Assembly: GCA_009760855.2 (NCBI GenBank)
Contig: WPIO01000052.1
Location: 1,355,001 to 1,419,000 of the forward strand
DNA from: Cristatella mucedo
Taxonomy: Eukaryota; Bryozoa; Phylactolaemata; Cristatellidae
Length of the DNA stretch: 64,000 nt
Reading direction: 5' to 3'
The notes under the pieces were generated by a model. The model made no database searches. It was not told the DNA's origin and saw only the letters and a program-made list of their open reading frames with translations. Shown piece after piece: positions 8,930 to 21,146 of this stretch (the first letter of the stretch is position 1; the number at the start of each line of letters is the position of its first letter). The translations under genes and the position numbers were made by a program.

Positions 8930-11890
8930 GCTCGCTAATGAGCGGGCCGTTGTGCTTCCGGAGTTGGCAATCACATTTGAGCTGGTTCGAGCTCTAAGCT
9001 ACGAAGCCACTAGTGTTCGTCGCGGCCTATGTTGAAAGCATGTGCGTTGCTGTCAAACGTACCTTTACCGTCGTAGGAAGGGACTCTTTATGCCAAGGTA
9101 TAAGCGCTTTTCGCAAATGCCGCCAAATCCAGCTGCTGCCTGCCATATCTGCTTGCATCGACGGTGCGCCTACAAATATCTGGCCGCGATAGCCGCGATT
9201 CGCGTATAGCCGGTATTCGTCACGTGTAAGGTGAGACTAGGAGCAAAGTTGAGAGTTGAGCTGTGTTCGCGCGACCTACCTCTGTCCGGACGTGAAAGCT
9301 GCGGAGCGCATTTGTAGCCGCGCGGCGGCGGCTTCAGAGCTGGCGCTCTCAATGGCTGGTCAGCGCCACGATGAGCGGTCACACGGGATTCTTGCAACGT
9401 CAGCGTCTGCAAGCCGTGGGCAGGTCTTATAGCTGCGATGGGGCAGCCGATGTTCAGACAGAGCAATACTGTTTTCGTCTCGGCCGCCCGTCGATGCGAC
9501 GGCAAAGCCATCGGGTCGGCGATGAGAACAGTATTCTCGGTTGCATAGGAAGCACCGAAATGGCCGCGACGGTAAAAATAACTACAATTGTAATTATATT
9601 AACAATTTAAGGTCATCAGTTGAAAGAGGCCTGTCGCGGCTTATTCAATTCATCCACGAGCTACGACCGATTTGAAAAAGTATGCCTTTAAAAATATTGA
9701 ACAGTGGCAGTAGAGATATTTTAGGATAGACCTCTGTTGATTAGGAATCGCGTATTGGAAGAGATCCTGTATTCGGAGAGCGTGGCACTACAAACTGCCA
9801 CTCACTGACTGAAATCATCGGGCGGCAAATAAAAGCCCTAAAATTAGAGTCTGAATAAAAAATGAACAGCTAATATTTTCGCAGCCAAAACATTAAACCG
9901 CGAGATGAAGTGGTTCGCTGCCGAGACAGGGCCAACAATTCAACCAAAGAGAGCTCATATAAATCGAGCCGAGACGATTGCGTAACGTGCTGCAGTAGGG
10001 TAGAGGGATCAGCAAGCTCTGGTTCCCCTCTTAGACCGACCGGAAGTGCTGCGTCGAGCTGCCGAACTTGTCGCTACGCCCCAGTTATCCTTCGGTTGGC
10101 TGCAGCTGGCAATGTCGAGGTCAGGTCAGGTCCCGGCCACACCCCGACCTCGCTTACGACTTCGCACCGACCGGCTGAGTAGGGCTCACGTCACGCATTC
10201 TCAACCGACTCAGTGTAATGCACTTTTATCGTAATGGGCGCACACTATCAGCATATCTTGAAAATAATTGCAGATACTTCGGATTAGTTGGTTTTAAAAT
10301 AAACTGTGTAAGAAGCTGAACACCAGAAGTATTTAATTGCAAGGCATACAGATTTAGCATGGGCAGCTAGTTTTCATTTTACTACATTTCTGAGGCTTGA
10401 TGACCTCTGGGAAGAACAACATTGTACGACTGCGACACAGATCCTAGTTTGCTCGCACTGGTCTACAAGCATCTCTTATGATCGTCCTACTGCTTCCGCA
10501 CGACTCCGTAGCAGTGCTGATACAAGCGCTTGCAGACACCGATGACCGAAAAAGGGTGCGCCGTCGCTTGCTTGCCGGAAGCTTGGGCCGGCCACATTGG
10601 CTAGTAAAAGCCTATTAGCCGCGTTCCTTCTGTCACATTTTTGCCGTACGCTGATATACGTTTTTCACCACAGCAGCCGAGAGACTGAGTTCCCGTGTCG
10701 CGTGCCCATCGCAGTCGTGCCCGCAAGCGCAGCCGCTAGTAATCTGATTGGAATACTCGTAAGCGCTTCGCACTGTGACCTTTGATTTCGTGACTGCGGC
10801 GTCGCTTGCTCTGGAAATTAGCGCCTGATGGATTGATGGCCGGATGAAGAGCGCGCAGAGTCGATCGTTCTCACACGCTGCAAATATCGGGAGACTCACT
10901 GGCCGCGGCTAGGCGCGATCCACGCTGGCAGACCATCGGCGCTACCCGCAGATTTCGGCCAAGGGCGGGGGAATTTCTCCTTTTTGCCGACTGATCTCAA
11001 GACGCAAAAATTGTAAAAACTAAAGCTTGTACTTGACCGCCCGCTTTCCAAGCGCAGTAGTCGCCAATCCCACATCTGAAAACTCCCGATGCGGCAGCGA
11101 ATGCGTTTGTCTAATTGTAGGTGTTTAAAAAAAGAAAATATCGCGCAGCAACTACCGCGGATACACGTTAGCACAGCACGTAGATTTCAAAACGTTCCGT
11201 TGCAGCACAAGTGACGCTAGCCCAAAACTCAGCCTAACTAGCGTGGGCGACGACAGACGGTGAGTGAACATTATACGAGAAAGTGGCCTTCAATGACAAT
11301 TACAAAGATGGGATCGGCTCAAAGAAAACCTGCCTGTCCACTCGCTGTTTCCCTTACTTGAAACCTTTCCCTCTTTAATGCAGGACGCGAATCAGCTCAC
11401 GTGCCTCCCTGTAGAAAGCATTTTAAACTCAGCTTCCGAGATCTGCCCTAAGGCAGTTCTTGGACTTGATGATGTAAGCTCTAACACTTCTGCTTTTGGT
11501 TCACTGAGCGCGAGTCACGGTTTCAGATCGGTGCAGAGTTTTCTGAAAATTGAAGTTTAGAGCATCGCTGTAGCGTATCTGTTTCTTTTGTCTACAGTGC
11601 GTAAGAAGTCAAGAGAGTACGAAAATTAAACGCTTGCGGTGTGCTGCCGCCGTCTTGTCGTCACTGGATTCCGTGACCGAATGCCGTGCCTGTCAGAATG
11701 TGCAGCGCCCACCACTGTCCCCTTGTCGCCATGTGCCACCGCGCACGAGCCATCTGCTATTATAACTTCGATGGGTCCTATAAGTGAAGCACACAGAAAA
11801 AAACTTATTTCTCTTAGGAGGCTTTAGGAATGTCTTGCAAGTAGCACACTAGGTTACAGTTTTAAATTCATTTTTGTTCTTGGTTACAGA
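8930..11890. other. No gene recognised
   Basis: Nearly 3 kb without a supportable exon. It holds an imperfect inverted repeat at about 9459-9545 (see findings) and no recognisable transposon. Confidence 0.4.
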
Positions 11891-11917
11891 GTGGGTTTTC
11901 TCAATTCTTTATACCTG

Positions 11918-12460
11918 AGCACGTGTCACCTCTGCCGAAAGAGCTAGGATGGTTGCGGGTTGAGCAAAGGATACAGAGCAAAGTTCTTACGCTGACCCAC
12001 AAGGTCCGCCACGGCTTAGCTCCTTCGTACCTAGCTGAACTGCTGCATCAGTTTCAGCCTGTTCGCGCCCTCAGGTCCTGTGTGGACAATCAATTAACTG
12101 TCCCATTCCTCCGCTTAAAGACAGTTGGCGACAGAAGCTTTAGCTCTGCAGGTCCTAGACTGTGGAACTCGCTTCCACAATTCTTACGCAACGACAACTA
12201 CACTCCAACTGCCGACTATGGCACATCTTTTTCAGCGGTCCTGAACTGCTACTTCTATGCTACTCACTACCTCAACTGCTCTCCTGACTCTGCTACGCTT
12301 CCCACTTTCTCTTTGTTGCGTGAGACGAAGTCTGTTGGCTACCGAATGCGTACCGAAAGCCGCTTAGGCTGTGAGTGCGCTATACAAAACTCTCCTGCGT
12401 AACACCCAAATGGTCTTTATGACTTTGTGGAGTTACTGACGGAGATACATTACATTAAAA
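11918..12460 (+). mobile_element. LINE family B, 3' end
   Basis: The open frame 11923-12402 encodes the C-terminal region of a CR1/L2-group LINE pol: LGWLRVEQRIQSKVLTL, GLAPSYLAELL and SFSSAGPRLWNSLP. After the stop, AACACCCAAATGGTC leads to a GATACATTACATTA tail. It is distinct from the L2-type family at 29327 in both sequence and tail. Related copies: 39165-39975 (minus), 40510-40635, 44180-44400 (minus) and 51540-51830 (minus). Confidence 0.82.
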
Positions 12461-12469
12461 GTAATAGTG

Positions 12470-13584
12470 AACAACATTTGTTCCGTAGGATATTTACTTC
12501 AGTAGTCAGAAAATGATATTCTACAAAAATTATCCCGCCTTGCTACTCGGCACGGCCCGGACGCCAGGTTCGTACATATATCTCGCTTTGTACCACTACC
12601 CGGATTAGCGAGGGTTCGGCGTACACAACACGTTAGAGTAGCATCCATACCGATGTAGAAGTGCAAGAGCCTTAAGAAAACATTTTAGTTTATATTCTCA
12701 CAAAGACAGAGAATATTAAGTAGCCACAATTGATTGACATGGCTTCAAGACGTTGCTTACACACAGAAGATGCCTGTTTTTATGTGCTCGAAAAATGTAT
12801 CAAGATAAGAGCGAAGAAGCGCTCACTAAAAGCATCTGTTAGGAAGATGTGCAGGTCAGAAAAGCATACTTTAACATTCCTGGGGGATCAGGAGAAGCCT
12901 CGGGCTTCCTATTTCATGTCTAAACTCCGCCAGAAAACAAACTCTTGATGGTCAGGTCGGCCATTGCTGCTCACCGAATGATGGAGTTTCTTACACGATG
13001 CTAGTAAGTCACGTGCTCAAAATAAACGTTTTTGATTTCTTTAGTTCTGATATGTTTACAGGCTCTTAATCGAGAGAAAAGAGAGCCATAAAGTTATCTA
13101 TCCCAAGAATGTTGCGGAAACTAACTGACCACTCAAACAACTGCCCCTTTCGCATGGCGGACTGTTCCAAATGTTGAGTGGCAAGAGCTCGTGTCACGTC
13201 GCGTGTCCGCACATTCCCTAATCCATCACCGCAGTACCCCACCAAACTGAGCTGACCGTCCCCTCCACTCCGAAAATGGATCAGCTTCCATGTTCAGAAG
13301 AGAGCAGCAAGTCGGACAGCGTGAACAATGTAGCATATCCAGATTCCAATTTCAAAGGCACGGTAGAAGAGAGATAGTCATGCTTTTCCAATCAGAAAGT
13401 CCTTAACGATCTGACCAGAGAACCTGCTTTTAGCAAGAAAATCCAATACTGAGCTTCTGACATCAAGTTGAAGGATCAGAGAAAGCGTTATCCGATTTTT
13501 TCAGTCGGCAAGATATGCTTTGCTTGGGAACAATATTGCCGTTCTAGTCTAGGCTACGACGATTACTTTTAAAAAATAAAAAAA
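12470..13584. other. No gene recognised
   Basis: Sequence between LINE family B and a SINE. The only open frames are short and unrecognised. Confidence 0.35.
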
Positions 13585-13722
13585 TAATTCATTTGTATAG
13601 CGCCTCAAGAGAACTCAATCTTTATTCAGACACTTAAAATATGCCCGGGGCTTGAGCCCACGACCTCAGCCAAACCTTGGTCAGGGCGAGCACATTGACC
13701 GCTGGGCCAAACCAACCCGTAA
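13585..13722 (-). mobile_element. SINE family 2, near complete
   Basis: Minus-strand copy with head TTTGGCCCAGCGGTCAATG, a B-box-like GTGGGCTTGAGCCC, and a tail of AGAGTT-type hairpin plus GGCGCTATACAAATG. It inserted just upstream of, or within, the decayed ORF at 13850-14636. Confidence 0.82.
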
Positions 13723-13849
13723 GTTCATCAGTGAGCCTCAATGTGTGCTGCTTCATAGAGGAAAAATTGCTCGTCCCTCCTTCTCTCTAACTTTGGCTTG
13801 ATATGTGCACCTTAAAAAGGACTATACCAGTGTCGAGATGTTTCAGAGT

Positions 13850-14636
13850 TTCTTCACAATGGTGACGACGGCTGGGCGGTCACGGGAGACTTAATGATGG
13901 TGTCATTCCTGATACAGCCTCCGCTCACTGCAATTTCACGAAGTTTCCCAATTTATTTTTAGCTACAGGATATTCGGGGAACTCCAGCGCACTTTCGCAA
14001 AAGGAACCGGCCTCGGCAGACTAAGTTTGGTGTACTGCGCTAAGAGCAGCATGAAGAGAGTGTCTCTGACAGATCATCTGAAGGTTCAAATGCTACCGCT
14101 GCGCATCAAGTCAGGCCTTAGGAAGCCGTTTTTGCATGGCTCTAGACAATAAATCAGCAGCTTCTAAGTACATCCAACATGTCTTGTTGCAGCTTTTTCA
14201 GGCCAAAGTGTCCTCTGGTATCATTATTGAACCAAAGAAAAAAGATCATAGTGTGTGCAGAATTCGCACAGAAGGTGAACAGAACGAAGAAAGTGGCTTG
14301 AAACAGTTTCATAGCAGTGGCTCGACACACAGTTAGGAACAGCTGGTCCAGTATCTTATAGAGAACTATGCCGAAATGAAATGCAGAATGTGCTTCATAG
14401 TCCAAAAAATTGATGCTCATCTTGTAAAATTCAGGGAGAAAATGGAACCTGGCTTAAAGAAGCAGAGTGAGAGCTTTCCCCAACACATTTTTGACCTTGA
14501 ACATCATTACGTTTGTAACACGCAATTTTATTGCAGGGACAATAGAGCGCAAACACGACGTAAAACTATTTTTGCAAGACTATTTGAACAAAGCCATTTG
14601 AAGTATAACCGCAATTATAAAACATCTCAGTTCTGA
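13850..14636 (+). pseudogene. Decayed copy of a repetitive invertebrate protein family
   Basis: Two frames, broken by stops and small indels, together match a family I remember from many arthropod and other invertebrate genomes. Its C-terminus reads approximately GERFHQDI, then Y..NMM.DY.W, then SDL.YNRKS. Here the degenerate equivalents are SAASKYIQHVLLQL (about 14154), IDAHLVKFREKMEPG (about 14407), SFPQHIFDLEHHY (about 14473) and QSHLKYNRNYKTSQF (near 14592-14633). The family is multi-copy and may be transposon-encoded. Its biochemical function is not known to me. The match is from memory, so the name is left general. Confidence 0.55.
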
Positions 14637-14639
14637 GCC

Positions 14640-16098
14640 CTGTCGAGTGGTCATGCTTGCATCCCACCAGATTAAGTAGGCATTAATTTCGATTAATAAG
14701 CTGTTATTTGTGACTAAATGCGAACCGTGAGATGCGAGCTTGTTCTTTTTTCTCTCATAAAAAATGAGCTAGTTTCAAATTTATCGAAGTCCTTGCCACA
14801 CAAGTAAAGTTTGTACGCAGTAATGGCCATTTCCCCGTACTCCCTAGGCATAAGCACTTGGGTAATAACAATTACTGCATAGGAGCGAAAGTTAATTCCA
14901 CAGTGTTCTTACTGCTATTAGTACCACTAGTATATCCGCTCTATCGTACAAGCCTATCAGCGTTTCACTATTGCTGCTCCAATCCGTTCACGGACTCTAC
15001 TGCCTGTCAGTTTTATTGAGATGATTAGATTCCACACGAAGCCCGGACGAAGTAAAAGGCGAGGGTCAGGGTCGACTCTCCTGTATTTCTTGAAACTCAC
15101 GATTATCAATAATGGCCGCCTCGCAAGTAGGTTCCCTTTGATCCAGGAATATTATACGTTTATGTTACTACAAGAGTAGAATAATGTAATATTTGAAGAA
15201 TAGAACATCTGAATAGAAATTTTGAATATTTAGTTGTATTATTAGAATACTTGAATGAATATTGGGAATATTTAGCATATTTGGTCTGCAGCCACTATCG
15301 CGAGGAGATTAATTCGAGATTCACGCTGGATCTTAAGAACGCCTGCGAGACTGAGTCAAGGAGAATTATGACAGTTTTGAATATTTTAAGACAGCTTTGA
15401 TATATTACAAGCTCTTGCTAATCTTTCAGTAGTCGAAGCAGAGGCGGCAGTGCTTTGCTGAAGACGGACGCGTAGGAAAGTACTCGGGCCTCTCACAATA
15501 TATCTTAGCGGCATGAATGGCAGCAGCCAATATGCATGCAATCCTTAATGCGCGCTAGAAAAGCTTGAACACTGCTAAGTCGCTCTCAAAATATTTTCGA
15601 TGCTGACACAAGTGCAAGCACCGGCCTCCTTTGCATTCTCTGCAGCAAGTCATAAGATAAACGGAAGCTGGCAATGCTGTCTTTTAGGGCGGTGAGCGTC
15701 GCTCCCCCAAGGCAGTTTTCGGTGTTGTCCAAAGTAAATGGAAATCGCAGGGGACATATCGCAGACCTTTAGTTGATGCAAAGCGCCAAGCGAAGAAAGT
15801 GTCATCGACATTCAGCCATGAGATTAAAGTTGAAGAAAAGTGAGAATCACAGAGCCCCCCTGGCCTGCCGTCTCAGGTTGCCGTCAGATGTGTGTGTGGC
15901 CGTGTTGGTGTTGAGTGACTGTTTACACGTACAACGAATTCTTGGTCGCTAGTGCTCACGTCAGAGTGCCCAATCTTGCTTTGCTTTGGCGCATATTTTA
16001 AATTTCTTGAGCAGATTTTGGATGTTTTGGTAGCAAGAAATTACTACAGATGTCTTCCTTTAAAAAGCCGATTCCACGGGTCTTACGTAGCGTAAGAC
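14640..16098. other. No gene recognised
   Basis: AT-richer sequence downstream of the 3' end of TIR gene B (minus orientation). No supported feature. Confidence 0.4.
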
Positions 16099-16118
16099 TG
16101 CCGACAGGCAGGACAAGC

Positions 16119-16124
16119 TTTATT
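16119..16124 (-). terminator. Polyadenylation signal AATAAA of TIR gene B
   Basis: AATAAA on the minus strand about 75 bp after the stop codon at 16200. This position fits a short 3' UTR. Confidence 0.65.
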
Positions 16125-16199
16125 CACTGCAGCTTGTAGCCGCCAGATGTTGGGACCTGATAAGCTTGAATTACACCGAAAATCCGATCGCACGATTCG

Positions 16200-16431
16200 C
16201 TAAGCCGGAACCCAGTGGAAGGTACCGTAGTAAGGCATGAGGGTGAACGTGCGCGGTTCCGCTGAGTGATCCGCATTAATGCAGCCCGGTCCATCGCGAG
16301 AGCGCTCGCTGCAGCACACCCAATAGCTGACAAAGAGCTCCCCTCCATCCAGGTAATAGTCCTTGTGTTTCTTGCATCCGGAGCGGGTGTTCTCATCGAA
16401 CTTCCTGCCGCATCTCGTGCAAGTCTGCCAC
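16200..16431 (-). CDS. TIR gene B, terminal exon: Cys/His zinc-binding module
   Basis: Open to a TAG at 16202-16200. The acceptor is an excellent pyrimidine tract ending CTCAG at 16432. The exon begins with 1 nt completing a codon, which fits the phase-2 donor of exon 2 at 21147. It encodes 76 residues with CTRC, GCKKH, WVCC and GC-x4-H spaced like a CHORD-type or related zinc-binding module, then a hydrophobic C-terminus (MPYYGTFHWVP). Joined to exons 1 and 2 it gives a protein of about 731 residues. The junction is inferred from phase, strand and the polyadenylation signal. It could instead be the last exon of a separate gene. Confidence 0.62.
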
Positions 16432-17154
16432 CTGAGCGAAAACAAATAGACCAACAACAGCTCAAGCAACACTGGCTACACACAAGTGCGTTCGATTATT
16501 GGAGGGACGTGAATACGCGACAAGCAGCTATAGATTTATTAGAGGCAAACATTGTCAGACGGCTCTACGCGACAAGCGACAGGCGAACGTTGAGCGTGGT
16601 TGGCTGCATTGGAGGGGGTAAGGACGCTGCTGCGAGCTCAGGCTAGCAGAAAGCACTAAACCTGCAAACAGTACTCTTCAACGTAGCTATGCAAAATCAT
16701 TTATGCTCAGGCTGGGTAAGTGTCAAGAGCAAAGGATCGTAGCACGTGACAGCTCAGTTAGCCATCATGCGATCACAATACTAGCAGCCCACTTGATGAC
16801 ATACGCAACGTCTTTTCGCCGATCGGCATTTGGTGCGGTAACCGATAAAGTTATCACATCTATAACGAATGCACATCACTCATCGAATACATACCCTCAC
16901 GTGTTTGCTGCTACCAGCCTTACCAACTAGGCCTAGCCTGCTTCTACGGGCTATTCTACCAATAATCAGTCAGAAAGCAATGCTTTCTAGAAGCTTTTTA
17001 CCTTAATAAAGTGCGTTCTACAGTTTATTGTGAACAGCTTACTTAAAAGCACGTGGATTTGGAAGCAGAGAGTTTACTAGCATTTCGACTGACATAACGA
17101 TATGAGTAAAAACGCCCAGAGATAAACCAATCTGCTAAGATTATATGAATATGC

Positions 17155-17179
17155 AAATATATATATATATATATATATG
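17155..17179. repeat. (TA)n microsatellite
   Basis: Short TA run inside intron 2 of TIR gene B. Confidence 0.9.
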
Positions 17180-17459
17180 ATATACAGTATCTATAATGTA
17201 AGCGTTGAAGTGAAAAGTATTAGGAGCTTCGAATAGATCGTAAACAACTGCTTTATAACGGGTTGAATTTACTACTAACAAAGCAATAATAATAATAACA
17301 TGACATCATTGATTTATGTGAGCTTGAACTTAATGCCGGCGCTGTACAACTCACTAGAAAAGAATCAATGCCAAAAGCAAGTAAATGCAAATGAGCACGA
17401 CGCCCAGCGTGCTAAAGCAAGCGTAAGCACATTCAAGGCCACTCGGGCTTGTGAGAATT

Positions 17460-17900
17460 CTTGCTAGAAAAATGGACTGAATCATGCGCAGGTTCAGACT
17501 CAAAGCACGCCGGGACGAAGAGAAAGCCAACCGGGACTAAATTAAATGACACAAGGTCGTTGCAGGTCATGTCCGTAGCCTCTAGCGAGCTCCATAGTTA
17601 CACAGCATATGAGCTGAAGGCTCGATCAACAAAGGTTTTCAATCGAGTGCGAGGTATGGCGAGATGACCAGATGCTGAGGAGCGGTTTGTGCGATAGCAC
17701 GTTACTAGAGGGGTAAGGATCTCGGATAGGTCAAGACTAGTGCAAGCAAGCGAACTGATTTGTAAGCCAGACTAAGGACCTTAAAATTGATTAGATTCTT
17801 TATAGGGAGCCAGTTAGGCTCAAACAGAAGTGATGAGATATGGTAGCCAAGCCTTTGAAGGCGACAAGACTAGCTAGCCAGTTAGTTTTGCATTAGCTGC
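17460..17900 (-). mobile_element. Old LINE 3' fragment, minus strand
   Basis: The stretch around 17580-17665 (AGCGAGCTCC, GAGCTGAAGGCTCG, CGAGGTATGG) corresponds to the antisense of the C-terminal coding part of the L2-type family, compared with 57000-57080. Strongly diverged, probably another subfamily. Confidence 0.5.
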
Positions 17901-17949
17901 AGTCCAAAAGGAAGGGAACTTTAACAATTTTGACGCGATGTCACACATG

Positions 17950-19716
17950 CAGGAAAGAGTTTGGCCGTCGTACTTTTATCCCAGTCGGCCATTATTTTAG
18001 CAGCAACACTGCCATATTATATCGCCCAATCTTTTTCTGTCACCTCTTGCACCACTGTCTCTAATGAAATTGTTGCAAAACTTGTTTCCCAGGCTAAAAA
18101 CTGTGCGTCCTCTCGACCTTGTCCCAACAAATCTCATTATGAATTATATACACCAGTTGCTACCCATCACAACAGATATAATATTAACATATATTTGCAT
18201 GGTTACCGGTGAAGTACCGTACCTTCTAAAAACGGTAATAACAGGCAACTAAATAAATAGCCTAAATAAATCGCTAGAATTTGCGTAACCTTCATCCAAG
18301 TCTTCCTTCTAGCATTCATGTCCAGAGCACTTAAATGAGGGGTTACCCATAACTTAAGGATTACATCGATTCCTTAGAACTTTCTAGTAAGTTCCTATTG
18401 GGATTTAGAGCTAACCATTCAACATAAAGTGCTCTGCAGTGGTTCAGGTCCTATCTCAGTGGAAGACTCCAGAGTATTGACGTGAATGGACAAAGATCAT
18501 CTGAAGTACCTCTAAAATATGGAGTACCTCAGGGCTCCGTGCTAGGTCCGGTCATTTTCACCGTTTATACTCTGCCTCTTGCGGATGTGATTGCCAAGCA
18601 CAATCTAGGCTTTCACTTCTATGCGGATTACACTCACTTGTACCTTTGCTTTGATCCCTCCCAGCCTTCGAGCACCTCAAATTCTCTCAACTCACTTGCT
18701 GCATGCATTGATGACATCCGCACATGGATGGCAGCAAATTTTCTAAAACTAAACGATGATAAAACTAACTTACTAGTTATGGGCAAACCCAGTGTGATTC
18801 AGAAATTGGAAAGGCTGACTTTCAAAATTGGCTCTGCCAGCATATTTCCAGTTGAATCAGCTCAAAATCTAGGTGTCATATTCCAAAGCGACCTCTCGTT
18901 AGATGACCACATCAGCTCCACAGTCAAATCTGCCGATTTTTAGCTTCATAACATTGCTAAAATTAGGGCTTGTTTAGATAAGGATACCACGTCCAAGTTG
19001 GTCCATGCATTCGTGACATCCCGTCTCGACTTCTGTAACTCACTGCTTACTGGCCTACCAGCATGTGCGATCAGGCGATTACAGATGGTACAAAACTTTG
19101 CAGCTAGGCTTGTCTGTCGTGAGCGTCGCAGTTGCCACATTACTCCACTTCTCGCCGACCTGCACTGGCTCCCAGTCAAGCAACAAATTGACTTCAAGGT
19201 TTTGTCGCTCACTTTTAGGTCTCTTCATTCTATGGCTCCAGCCTATCTTTCAGATATACTACCCCATCAGGCCAAGCATCGTACCACTCGCTTTTCGGAA
19301 TCCAACAGTCTGGAAATACCTCGTACAAACCTTAAATCCTTTGGAGACCGTGCATTTAGCTCGTATGCTCCCAAAGCCTGGAACTCCCTCCCGACCTGCG
19401 TCAGAACATCCCCAGACCTGACCACATTTAAAAGAAACTTAAAAACACACCTATTTAGGACAGAATTTAGTGGGTCCCTGTGATTCGTCCTTGATGTGCT
19501 TATGCGTGCTGACACTGTGCATGCTGCCACTAACCACATTTGCATGCTGACCCTGTGCATGTAACCCCTAACCATGTTATTCATTTTGTTTGTTTTTCAA
19601 GCATGATTTTACTTACTATTCTATTGCGTATCACTTTGCAGCAAATGTAAAGCGCCTAGAAAGAGATTAAGTTCTCTGAGGGCGCTTTATCAAGTGCAAT
19701 ATTATTATTATTATTA
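17950..19716 (+). mobile_element. L2-type LINE copy, internally deleted
   Basis: The 5' part (17950-18420) is a very diverged pre-RT segment. From 18430 the sequence is about 95% identical to 31480-32760. RT motif GVPQGSVLGP is intact, but the catalytic box reads YADY instead of YADD, and a stop at 18941 breaks the frame. C-terminal LHWLPVKQQ and WNSLPTC follow, then the 3' hairpin AAGCGCC..GGGCGCTTT and an ATTATTATTA tail. The sharp change in divergence suggests two insertions or a recombinant. Lies in intron 2 of TIR gene B, antisense to it. Confidence 0.85.
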
Positions 19717-20163
19717 CTGCCTCGGAATAAAAAATGACCCACAGAGCAATGCTGATCACGGTATATGTATTATCTCTCTGCTCATCATAATCACAGTTTC
19801 AGCAAGCGTAAGAAATTATAAGTTAAAATAAAAAAAGGATAGAAATTCTGCGAAGAGCAAGTTGGGTTCTCTGCTTCATTCTCAGACTTGTTTAGTTAAG
19901 GGGCATCGTTGTGTTAGTCGTAGCGAGCTCGTAGCTTACATAGCGTTGTTTCTCAATGATTTGAGATTGGTGAAAGGCTTCTGGCGAGAGGCTATTCAGA
20001 TAGGTAAGCTTGAACATGAGAGAAGCGGGTAATAAAGTCAATATGAGTGACTCGATCTCGAACTTGATACGTTCCTTGGCGGTAGGGGTAAGAGCCAAAG
20101 TAGGTTGGTGGGAAATATAATAGTTTGCCAGTTGTGACGCTAACGATCAGTAGCCACTCTATT

Positions 20164-20375
<212 letters not shown>

Positions 20376-20874
20376 TAACTGCATACTCCAGCGAAAAATT
20401 TGATGGCGAACGCTATGCAAGATTTGAATGTAAGCCTATAGGATTACAAAGGTGCAGGCTAATGACTCACCGACCGGCATAACGATTGCTATAACTGACT
20501 GTTCGAGCCGCCATCTTTAACTTTATCTGCTCCACTGAGAAATAATCACCACCTCGTTTAATAATGCAATTAAATAACGCCCTGCCAATTTCATCTAATA
20601 GGAATGCCGATGCAGTGGCTTCATTGCAATGGACGAATGTGTACAACGTTTTGCCTCAAAAAAACAGCATGATGTATTTGCACTATAGACTTTAGATGCA
20701 AAAATCCACCCGTCGGTAAATATTTCACCGCATGCTGAATGAGGTGGGCTTCTAACCCAAGTTTTTGATCGGATAACTCCGATAGTCTAGAGAAAAAGGC
20801 AAAGCCGGCATTCATAGTGTAAATCTGCCGGGCAAGCTCATTAAGGTGATTCCCATGCGGCTTGTCTTACTCAT

Positions 20875-20969
20875 GAGGGGAGCACTGGTGCTTCGATGAG
20901 GGCAGATGCTTCTACGAGAGCAGGTGCTTGCGCAAGGGCAGGGTTTTCTATGAGGGCACTTTCTTCACT
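20875..20969. repeat. Degenerate 18-bp tandem repeat
   Basis: Units GAGGGCAGATGCTTCTAC, GAGAGCAGGTGCTTGCGC, AAGGGCAGGGTTTTCTAT and GAGGGCACTTTCTTCACT follow each other directly, preceded by a further diverged unit. Confidence 0.75.
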
Positions 20970-21146
20970 CACTGCACACATTACCGAACCGTCGTCACAC
21001 CCAAATAGATTGTTGCCTGTATAAGCGGATCGACAGTGCAGCTGTTGCGCCAGGAAGGTAGCTAATTTTGTCGCTCTGCTAATTCATTAGCAATAGGTAA
21101 AGACTCACTGAAGGATACCCAAATCGCAGAGCAGTGAGCCACTTGC

